Shown piece by piece: positions 1-5,313 of a stretch of DNA of 5,313 nucleotides. Numbering within the stretch: the first letter of the stretch is position 1; the number at the start of each line of letters is the position of its first letter. Origin of the DNA: Bacteroidota bacterium (GTDB lineage: Bacteria > Bacteroidota > Bacteroidia > Bacteroidales > Prolixibacteraceae); the NCBI GenBank assembly GCA_023488865.1, contig JAMDDG010000031.1, positions 1 through 5,313 on the forward strand, given 5' to 3'. The position numbers and the translations under genes are program-made. The notes beneath the pieces are model-generated. The model ran no database searches and was not told the DNA's origin. It saw only the letters and a program-made list of their open reading frames with translations.

Positions 1-573
1 ACCCGGGTCGTCCGCTATCCGGCCCCAGATCTCTTTCGCGTCAATGGCAGGATTGGTAAACCCTGCAGGGGTGGTAAACGGGCCCATGGGGTCTGCTCCG
101 GCACGTTCAAGATACGAACAGGTCCATCCTCCCCCCGCGACTGACAAACTTTGGAAGAGGCACCGCCACTTGTTGGCCGCCGCATCGTAATAAAAATCCC
201 CGTCGGTGGCCATTCTCGACCAGGGGGTCCCCGGCGTGGGGTTGATCACTTTCACCGGGTTCGACCATGTCTGGCCTTTATCGGTCGATTTCCGGCATTC
301 TGTACCCAGTTGGTCCTGCCCATCCACCTGGTAGCGTTGAAACCAGTACCAGGTACCGTTCACCACGCGTAGCGTGGTACCTGCCGCTGCATGCCAGTTC
401 GAAACGTACCGGTTGTAGTACAGTTGCCAGTCGGCATTCCCGTTCCAAAAGTCAGCCATGGTTGGGTAATTGGAGGAGACAACTTGTGGACCAGCAGCTT
501 TATTTTCGCATGAAAACAAAAGCGAAAACAAAAGGATGCAACTATATTTAATACAGTTTTTATAGTTTTTCAT
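1..573 (-). CDS. Surface lipoprotein with Asp-box, probable beta-propeller glycan-active protein (3'-truncated by window)
   Basis: The frame is open from an ATG at 573-571 to the window edge, giving 191 residues with no stop, so the C-terminus is missing. Residues 1-22 are a lipoprotein signal: a short basic start, a hydrophobic run ILLFSLLF, and a lipobox LFSC with Cys22 as the lipidation site, so the mature protein should be membrane-anchored and perhaps surface-exposed. Residues 96-103 (STDKGQTW) match the Asp-box SxDxGxTW, a beta-hairpin turn common in sialidases and related propellers. Around it lie aromatic strand-like segments: GTWYWFQRY at 73-81, ATDGDFYYD at 122-130 followed by NKWRCLF, and a DPMGPF segment at 161-166. 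These resemble blades of five-bladed GH43/GH32-like or BNR-repeat proteins. The role as a glycoside hydrolase or glycan-binding protein is inferred from this and from the upstream SusC/SusD pair. The catalytic residues cannot be assessed in the visible part. The upstream leader is AT-rich with no Shine-Dalgarno core, as is usual in Bacteroidota. Confidence 0.8.
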   Translation of the reverse strand, partial: MKNYKNCIKYSCILLFSLLFSCENKAAGPQVVSSNYPTMADFWNGNADWQLYYNRYVSNWHAAAGTTLRVVNGTWYWFQRYQVDGQDQLGTECRKSTDKGQTWSNPVKVINPTPGTPWSRMATDGDFYYDAAANKWRCLFQSLSVAGGGWTCSYLERAGADPMGPFTTPAGFTNPAIDAKEIWGRIADDPG

Positions 574-740
574 ACTATAATAATTTGTTTTTAAAAGGTA
601 GTATGGAACTCCATGTTGCTGAAAATTATTTTCATCCTCTTGGATGTTAAAAAACAACATGTTCGTTTCATAATTCAATTTGTAGGGTGTACGACAAAAA
701 TTCCCTTTTTTTGCTTCTTATGCAACAAATGGAAAATTGA
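574..740. other. AT-rich upstream region of the lipoprotein gene, no gene seen
   Basis: This non-coding stretch precedes the lipoprotein start at 573 and should contain its promoter and leader. On the minus strand the Bacteroidota -7 consensus TAnnTTTG is approached by TACCTTTT at 600-593 and by TAATTTTC at 628-621, each with one mismatch. Neither has a TTG at a normal -33 distance, so no promoter is called. The region contains the inverted-repeat cluster at 612-661 listed separately. A short plus-strand reading frame that begins inside it runs into the repeat element and has no protein-like features. Confidence 0.5.
612..661. promoter_or_regulatory. Possible structured leader: outer inverted repeat enclosing two small hairpins
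   Basis: CATGTTG at 612-618 is exactly complementary to CAACATG at 655-661. Between these arms lie the palindrome GAAAATTATTTTC (621-633) and the hairpin CATCC-TCTT-GGATG (633-646), which share one base. If transcribed on the minus strand this would be a 5' leader structure ending 39 bases before the lipoprotein start codon. The stems are only 5-7 bp and the region is AT-rich, so chance is a real alternative. No ligand-binding RNA family is recognised. Confidence 0.25.
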
Positions 741-893
741 GAGATTCCTCATTCCGCTTCGCTCCATTCGGAATGACAGGTGTGCGAGGCTTTTGGGGGG
801 AGCAGGGGCGGCTTCGCCGCCCCTGCTCCCCGTGAGGAATCCCTTGGAACTTCATCCCACATTCTGTCATTCCGAAACGAAGTGAGGAATCTC
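741..893. repeat. REP/MITE-like nested inverted-repeat element
   Basis: The 153-base element is bounded by perfect 11-bp inverted ends, GAGATTCCTCA (741-751) and TGAGGAATCTC (883-893). Inside these a second perfect 11-bp pair, CGGAATGACAG (769-779) and CTGTCATTCCG (864-874), continues the arms. The left arm has about nine extra bases, which form their own small ATTCCG/CGGAAT hairpin (751-756 with 769-774). The 10-mer GTGAGGAATC occurs at 882-891 and again at 832-841, so part of an arm is duplicated. A GC-rich hairpin sits at the centre (797-831). Repeats built on a theme like TGTCATTCCG...GTGAGGAATCTC are, to my knowledge, frequent between genes in Bacteroidota, so I read this as a dispersed REP-like element rather than a gene. 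No clear target-site duplication flanks it. Confidence 0.7.
797..831. repeat. GC-rich perfect hairpin at the core of the repeat element
   Basis: GGGGAGCAGGGGCGGC at 797-812 is exactly complementary to 816-831, a 16-bp stem with a 3-base TTC loop. A 15-bp stem with a 5-base loop is the more realistic form. Neither side is followed by a T-run, so it is not a standard intrinsic terminator on either strand. It could still stall polymerase or protect transcript ends. It contrasts sharply with the AT-rich flanks. Confidence 0.8.
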
Positions 894-1010
894 CCAGAGT
901 ATCAGCATTTTACCAAGATTATAGAAAGAGGGGCATAAAGTTTTCTGTTGTATTTTCTTCATTAGGCGACTTTTTTTGATAAAAACCTAATTTGTAATTC
1001 TATGCTCTAT
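894..1010. other. AT-rich spacer with a weak interrupted inverted repeat
   Basis: This non-coding spacer lies between the two repeat elements. The only structure seen is ATTAGG (961-966) paired with CCTAAT (986-991) around a T-run/A-run (973-977 with 981-985), leaving an unpaired bulge CGACTT on one side. No T-tract follows it on the minus strand, so it is not called as a terminator. No promoter or coding sequence is supported here. Confidence 0.4.
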
Positions 1011-1085
1011 CTTGATTCACCCCTCTGCCCCTCTCTACGCATAGAGAGGGGAGTCGCCCGGAATCCGGGCGGCGGGTGAGTTAAG
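1011..1085. repeat. Cloverleaf-like palindromic repeat downstream of the SusD gene
   Basis: The outer arms CTTGATTCACCC (1011-1022) and GGGTGAGTTAAG (1074-1085) pair over 12 positions, ten Watson-Crick and two G/T. They enclose a perfect 10-bp hairpin CCCCTCTCTA/TAGAGAGGGG (1028-1037 with 1042-1051, loop CGCA) and a second hairpin built on GCCCGGAATCCGGGC (1056-1070). Together they make a three-way junction. The element begins 26 bases after the SusD stop on the minus strand, so it would form the 3' end of the SusC/SusD transcript and may stabilise or help end it. No T-tract follows directly. Dispersed elements of this general form (CACCCCTCT... AGAGAGGGG... GGGTGAGTT) are familiar to me from Bacteroidota intergenic regions; this is recollection, not a search. 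Confidence 0.7.
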
Positions 1086-1111
1086 GGAGGACAATGACAA
1101 AAGACTTTTAA

Positions 1112-2872
1112 CTACCAACCTGGATTCTGATATGTAACACCAACTTGGGCGTATTTCAATTCTTCAATGTTAGGAATTGGCCACATCAGGTACTTTGCAT
1201 CGGTAAGTGGACGTTGGCTGACCACCACTCGTTCGTAAGAGAAAGTATTAGGGGCGGTTTGTTCAATCTTCATCCCGGTGACCACGCCTTCTGTTTTATC
1301 CTGTACCTTCCAGCGCCGGACATCAAAATAACGTTGTTCTTCAAATGCAAATTCCACGCGGCGTTCGTTTCGCAGGCGAAGTTCAAATTCAGCGGCAGAA
1401 ATCCCTGCCGGCAGATCAGGCATCCCGGCCCTTTTACGAACCGCGTTGACTGCACCTATTGCATTGGCAGTTACGCCGTTGGCATAAAATTCGGCCTCGG
1501 CATAATTCAGGTACATCTCGGCCAGGCGGAAATAACGCCAGTACCCGTCTTTGTTGGCCGTTTTGGTCGAAGTAAAGTCTTTAAACTTCCGCAAATAGTA
1601 CCCGGTGCGGGTAAAACGGTTGTCTGTCTGCGAGATCCCGGCATTGCCCCCATCGTAAGTCCACACAGGCACGGTGTTATTGGCGAGGTTATGAAAAACC
1701 CCGTTGCAATAAATGGTTGAGAAGAGGCGGGGGTCCCGGTTTTTGTAAGGATTGTTCTTATCGTATTGCGTGTTTGCCGTATTGTAATTGGGTATCAGGT
1801 GGTCAGCATCCTGATAGGGGTTGGCAAGGTCCAACACGGGCTGTCCGTTCAAAGTTTCGTAGGCATCAACCAGTTCCTGCGAAGGACAGGCCCCTGCCTT
1901 TACCACATCAGCTATAAACGGTAACCCGTGTTGCTGCCAGACAGCGCCAACCTGTCCTTTTTGGGAATAGATGGTCTCCTTGTCATTGGCCGGATTTTCC
2001 ATCATTTCGGGCCTCACCAAAAAGAACCGTTGATAGTTACTATACGCTTTAACCGGGGATGTGGCAGGATTATACAAAGCATAGTTTTTACCCAACAAAG
2101 CATCGAGGGAGGCCTTGGTTATGGCAGCAGCTTCGGTCCAGTAATTTTGACCCCCGTTCCACAACGGACTGGCAGCAAAGAGTATAGCTTGTGATTTAAT
2201 GGCAGTTGCCACTGATTTGGTCATGGCGCCCCGTTCAGCCTCCAGTTTCGTCCTCCAGGGCAAATTTGGCTGGGCCAAAGCGCTGTCGCAATCAGCCAGG
2301 ACCGCCTGGGCACACTCATAAAAAGAGGGGCGCTTTTGGGTTGAATAATCAAAATCGGTGGGTAAGTCATGCCTTATAATTGGAAGCGGGCCAAACCGTT
2401 TGATGAGCTGCAAGAAATAAAAAGCGCGCAAAGTATAAGCCTCCCCTTTCCATTTGGTCCGGTTGTTTTCATCAATCAGCTTCGTTGCCTGATCAATATG
2501 GTCAATAAAGACGTTGCACTTTCTGATCCCCGTGTACATGTTATTGTAGGTCCCTGTATTGCCCCCGCCTTCCACCAGGTTATTCGACGAGGACATCATC
2601 CCCTGGTAGTAGTTGGCAATTCGGCCTCCCTGCACATCCTGTGCATCCTGTGCCTCATCGCTGTACACCCCTAAAAATGTACTGTTGTCATATCCCATCC
2701 CCATGTCAGGAATGTATGAATAAGCTCTGTTCAGATATCCGCTGGTGAGTTGATCGTCGGAAAAAACCTGTTCATAAGAAAGGCGGCCGTCCGGGATTAC
2801 GTCTAATGTATCTTTACACGCCGAAAAAAACAGCCCGGCGCCGAGTATGAATATCAAATATATCTTCTTCAT
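1112..2872 (-). CDS. SusD/RagB-family nutrient-uptake outer-membrane lipoprotein
   Basis: This complete 586-residue protein is a usual length for the family. Residues 1-19 are a lipoprotein signal with lipobox FSAC and lipidated Cys19, followed by KD, consistent with surface export in Bacteroidota. The N-terminal SusD-like domain shows the family landmarks YNNMYTGIRKCN (109-120), GEAYTLRAFYFLQLIKRFG (143-161) and the helix GAMTKSVATAIKSQAILFAA leading into SPLWNG (216-240). The C-terminal SusD/RagB domain shows a helix around AIGAVNAVRKRAGMP, the signature ERRVEFAFEEQRYFDVRRW (503-521), WPIPNIEEL (564-572) and the terminal QNPGW. Members bind oligosaccharides or other nutrients at the cell surface and act as a hinged lid on the partner SusC barrel. 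The start follows the SusC stop by 13 bases (leader TTGAAAGAACATT, purine-rich but without a GGAGG core), so the two genes are very likely co-transcribed. The stop is TAG. The family is certain; the ligand cannot be read from the sequence. Confidence 0.96.
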   Translation of the reverse strand: MKKIYLIFILGAGLFFSACKDTLDVIPDGRLSYEQVFSDDQLTSGYLNRAYSYIPDMGMGYDNSTFLGVYSDEAQDAQDVQGGRIANYYQGMMSSSNNLVEGGGNTGTYNNMYTGIRKCNVFIDHIDQATKLIDENNRTKWKGEAYTLRAFYFLQLIKRFGPLPIIRHDLPTDFDYSTQKRPSFYECAQAVLADCDSALAQPNLPWRTKLEAERGAMTKSVATAIKSQAILFAASPLWNGGQNYWTEAAAITKASLDALLGKNYALYNPATSPVKAYSNYQRFFLVRPEMMENPANDKETIYSQKGQVGAVWQQHGLPFIADVVKAGACPSQELVDAYETLNGQPVLDLANPYQDADHLIPNYNTANTQYDKNNPYKNRDPRLFSTIYCNGVFHNLANNTVPVWTYDGGNAGISQTDNRFTRTGYYLRKFKDFTSTKTANKDGYWRYFRLAEMYLNYAEAEFYANGVTANAIGAVNAVRKRAGMPDLPAGISAAEFELRLRNERRVEFAFEEQRYFDVRRWKVQDKTEGVVTGMKIEQTAPNTFSYERVVVSQRPLTDAKYLMWPIPNIEELKYAQVGVTYQNPGW

Positions 2873-2885
2873 AATGTTCTTTCAA
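2873..2885 (-). promoter_or_regulatory. SusC-SusD intergenic junction with weak A-rich ribosome site
   Basis: Only 13 bases separate the SusC TAA from the SusD ATG. On the minus strand they read TTGAAAGAACATT. GAAAGAA is the only purine-rich candidate for ribosome binding, and there is no GGAGG-like core, which is normal for Bacteroidota. No room exists for a separate promoter or terminator, supporting a single transcript. Confidence 0.5.
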
Positions 2886-5313
2886 TTAAAAGGTTACGTT
2901 TAATCCAATGTTCCAGGTGCGGTAGGTTGGGAAAGTGGTCAAACCTCCCATTTCCGGATCAAGGTCTTTGTTGCCCAGTTTGTCAATTGTGAGCAAATTG
3001 TGCCCGCTTACATATACCCTTACCGATTCTGTCTTGACCTTTTTGGCCAGGTTGGCCGGTAACTGATAACCTATTTCGACATTTTTCAGGCGTGCGTACT
3101 GGTCGTTCAGGACATAAAAATCGTTTACCCGGTTACTTGCACTTTGTGAGGTTGAAAGCGCGGGCGATGTAATTTTTGCCCCGCTTGCATATCTCTCTGC
3201 AGTCCATGCATTGCGGTGCATATCAAAATAAGTCCCGCCATTGGTATAATCAAAGAACCCCATTCCTGAATAGTACCGGGAAACCTGGCCGATGCCCTGG
3301 AATAAAATTGCAGCATCGAAATTTTTCCACTTCAGGGTTACGTTCGCGCCCCACGAAATACGCGGAAAAACCGGATAGCCTATCGGTGCCATGTCTTTTG
3401 TATCAATAATTTTATCCCCGTTCAAATCCTTGTAGATAAAATCACCGGGGCGCGGGGCGCGCCCTTCATAACTTAAACCGGAATTTGTAATTTCATCCTG
3501 GCTGTTAAAGTAGCCGTTCCCGTTCGACTTATCAATTAAATAGCCCCAGTTCTGGCCAAAACTATACCCGGTGGAGCGGTACCGGTAGGCATAATCCTTA
3601 CCTAATTTAACCTCGTCGCTCACCTTGGTTATATTCTTGTTATAATCCAGGTAAGTTTGGACAGTGAAAGAAAAATCTTTGTTAACTGCCTTACTGTAAC
3701 CCAACTGAATTTCAAAACCCTGGTTTAAAACCCGGCCCATGTTGAGCGGGGCCAGGCTTCCGGCAGGTAATCCCTGGCTGGCAGGAACAGAGTTGCGGTT
3801 TACCAGGATGTCGGTACGGTTCTCGTTGAAGAAATCGGCAACCAGGGTAAATTGGTCCCATAAGCCAAGTTCGATACCAACATTGCTTTTGTGGGCTTTT
3901 TCCCAGGTCAAAAACGGGTTCCCCCGTTGGAGTTCTTCGACACCAGGGCCCCTGCCGCCAACAAACATCCCTCCGATTTGTTTGATATTATCCAGATAGA
4001 GATAGCGCGTACCGAAGAGTTCGTCGTTCCCGACAATGCCATAAGAAGCGCGGATTTTCAGGTTGGTGACCGATTTACTTTCCTTCAGGAACCCATGGTT
4101 TGAAATGACCCAGGCCAATGAAGCTGCCGGGAACAAACCATACCGGCGCCCCGGGGCAAATTGCTCAGAACCCTCGTAACTGGCTGCAACATCAGCAAAC
4201 AGGAGGTTGGCAAACCCATAGTTTAGATGAACGCCGTAAGTCATCCTTTTATAGGGCAAAATTCCTGAAAGATCGAGCGCGGCATGATTTTCGTACTGGT
4301 ACCGCGCGAAGCCCATCGCGCCCAAAGAATGTTGGCCCAACGTTTTATTATACCTCATCAACCAGTTAAAATCGGACATATAACTGTAACTTACGCCCTT
4401 GGTAAGCGTTAATGGCGTATTTAACTGTGGCCCCTGCCTGATAAAAGCCAGCGAATCCGGGAACGCGGCATCGTTACGCATCCAGCGCTCAAAGGTCGCG
4501 GTCCCGTTGATGTTGCTTAAGGCTGAAGCATCAAACATGGCCGATGCCCGTGTTGAAAGCCCTTCAGTAATAAAGGAAAGGTCCACGTTCAAACCAAGGA
4601 TGGCATTCATATTCGTGGAAGTCTGCCTTCTGTAACCACTCCGGTTGATCAACCCATAAGTTGGGTTTGTTTCCTGTGGCGTTGCAATAACCTGTCCTTC
4701 AGGTGTCAGCGGCCCGTACATCGTAGGTGGTAAATTGAATATTGAACTTAGTATAGCACTGTTGGCAAAAGTAGAACCGTTCGCGCGCTGCACCATACCG
4801 GATATGTTCATAAAAGAACTGATGTAATTGTTGAGTTTTACATCGACATTGGTTCGGAAATTAAACCGGTCGAGCGCCTGTGACGCATTGTAAGCAGTCT
4901 GTTCCACCTCGAATGGCCCGCCAACACGGGAATAGGCCATATTGCTGTAATACTTCAGGGCATCGCCGCCCCCTGATGCCGATACGTTGTAACGTTGCGT
5001 TTGCACCAGGGGTTTCATGAAGGTTTTGTACCAGTTATTATCCGGGAAAATAGCCCTGTTTTCACCATTACGGTAACCTTCTATTTGTGCATTCGAATAG
5101 ATATAATTATCGCCAAACCCATCATTTTTATACGCTTCGTTGCGTAAAGCGGCATACTCCCACGAATGGAGCATGTCCGGGGTTTTAATGGCCTGTTGAA
5201 TGGAACGGTCGGCGTTAACGCTGATGCGCGGTTTCCCATAATTGCCACGTTTGGTGATCACGGAAATAATGCCGTTACCACCCTGCATGCCATACAATAC
5301 GGTAGCCGCGGCA
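2886..5313 (-). CDS. SusC/RagA-family TonB-linked outer-membrane transporter (5'-truncated by window)
   Basis: The frame is open through the window edge and 808 complete residues are visible; a full family member is usually about 1000 or more. The missing part is the signal peptide, CarboxypepD-like domain, TonB box and most of the plug. The visible part begins AAATVLYGMQGGNGIISVIT, which is the conserved end of the TonB plug (usually AAxLYGxxxxNGVIxITTK). A TTG at 5297-5295 is therefore an internal Leu codon, not a start. Barrel landmarks follow: RYGLFPAASLAWVIS (390-404), NLKIRASYGIVGND (417-430), WEKAHKSNVGIELG (470-483), and PGDFIYKDLNGDKIIDTKD ending at residue 640, with an EF-hand-like acidic loop that in relatives can bind calcium. 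NDQYARLKNVEIGYQLP (736-752) and SGHNLL (769-774) come next, and the protein ends in Phe, as outer-membrane barrels do. The role is energy-dependent import of glycan fragments captured by the adjacent SusD lipoprotein. The substrate is unknown. Confidence 0.96.
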   Translation of the reverse strand, partial: AAATVLYGMQGGNGIISVITKRGNYGKPRISVNADRSIQQAIKTPDMLHSWEYAALRNEAYKNDGFGDNYIYSNAQIEGYRNGENRAIFPDNNWYKTFMKPLVQTQRYNVSASGGGDALKYYSNMAYSRVGGPFEVEQTAYNASQALDRFNFRTNVDVKLNNYISSFMNISGMVQRANGSTFANSAILSSIFNLPPTMYGPLTPEGQVIATPQETNPTYGLINRSGYRRQTSTNMNAILGLNVDLSFITEGLSTRASAMFDASALSNINGTATFERWMRNDAAFPDSLAFIRQGPQLNTPLTLTKGVSYSYMSDFNWLMRYNKTLGQHSLGAMGFARYQYENHAALDLSGILPYKRMTYGVHLNYGFANLLFADVAASYEGSEQFAPGRRYGLFPAASLAWVISNHGFLKESKSVTNLKIRASYGIVGNDELFGTRYLYLDNIKQIGGMFVGGRGPGVEELQRGNPFLTWEKAHKSNVGIELGLWDQFTLVADFFNENRTDILVNRNSVPASQGLPAGSLAPLNMGRVLNQGFEIQLGYSKAVNKDFSFTVQTYLDYNKNITKVSDEVKLGKDYAYRYRSTGYSFGQNWGYLIDKSNGNGYFNSQDEITNSGLSYEGRAPRPGDFIYKDLNGDKIIDTKDMAPIGYPVFPRISWGANVTLKWKNFDAAILFQGIGQVSRYYSGMGFFDYTNGGTYFDMHRNAWTAERYASGAKITSPALSTSQSASNRVNDFYVLNDQYARLKNVEIGYQLPANLAKKVKTESVRVYVSGHNLLTIDKLGNKDLDPEMGGLTTFPTYRTWNIGLNVTF

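Noticed and set aside
151..551. Two overlapping plus-strand open frames
   Set aside because: They lie antisense to the lipoprotein gene, whose minus-strand frame has a convincing signal peptide and Asp-box; the plus-strand products show no family features.
593..628. Bacteroidota-type promoter for the lipoprotein gene
   Set aside because: Two near matches to TAnnTTTG exist on the minus strand, but each has a mismatch and no TTG box at the expected distance.
797..831. Intrinsic terminator
   Set aside because: The hairpin is strong but no T-run follows on either strand (GTGAGG on plus, CCAAAA on minus).
613..885. Plus-strand 90-codon open frame in the intergenic region
   Set aside because: Its second half is the palindromic repeat element and its GC hairpin, the first half is AT-rich low-complexity sequence, and no domain or plausible ribosome site is seen.
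961..991. Terminator after the SusD gene
   Set aside because: The inverted repeat is interrupted by an unpaired bulge, its inner stem is only A/T pairs, and no T-tract follows on the minus strand.
741..1085. CRISPR array or tRNA/cloverleaf RNA gene
   Set aside because: There are no regularly spaced direct repeats with unique spacers, and the cloverleaf-like element lacks tRNA landmarks such as a T-loop GTTCGA, an anticodon arm and a CCA-side acceptor stem of normal size.
1145..2674. Several plus-strand open frames of 66-191 codons and a 61-codon minus-strand frame
   Set aside because: They are out-of-frame shadows of the SusD coding sequence, whose own frame matches the family along its full length.
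3125..4635. Open frames on both strands inside the SusC gene
   Set aside because: They are shadows of the SusC frame, which carries conserved barrel motifs throughout.

Overview
The window looks like chromosomal DNA of a Bacteroidota bacterium, probably a free-living lineage such as Chitinophagales or Sphingobacteriales. The genus cannot be fixed from the sequence alone. The main evidence is a SusC/SusD pair, which is diagnostic for the phylum. Two Bacteroidota-style lipoprotein signal peptides, A-rich leaders without a Shine-Dalgarno core, and dispersed palindromic repeats between genes agree with this. All three genes lie on the minus strand, so the transcription order runs from high to low coordinates.

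From 5313 down to 2886 is most of a SusC-type TonB-dependent outer-membrane transporter. Its N-terminus (signal peptide, CarboxypepD-like domain, TonB box, most of the plug) lies beyond the window edge. Thirteen bases later comes a complete SusD-type surface lipoprotein (2872 to 1112). The pair would form one outer-membrane glycan-uptake complex, with SusD as the binding lid over the SusC barrel. From 573 to 1 is the N-terminal 191 residues of a third lipoprotein, cut off by the window start. It carries an Asp-box motif and looks like the beginning of a beta-propeller glycan-active protein. The layout fits a polysaccharide utilisation locus with uptake pair first and enzyme or binding lipoprotein second. 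No substrate can be named.

The 538-base gap between the SusD gene and the third gene (574-1111) has no credible gene but is rich in structure. It holds three elements. One is a possible cloverleaf (outer stem plus two hairpins) at 1011-1085, directly after the SusD stop. The second is a 153-base REP/MITE-like nested inverted repeat at 741-893, with a 16-bp GC-rich hairpin at its core. The third is a smaller outer-stem-plus-two-hairpins arrangement at 612-661, just upstream of the third gene. The first two look like dispersed repeats of Bacteroidota genomes. They are the most interesting non-coding content, but I see no clearly novel biological system in the window.
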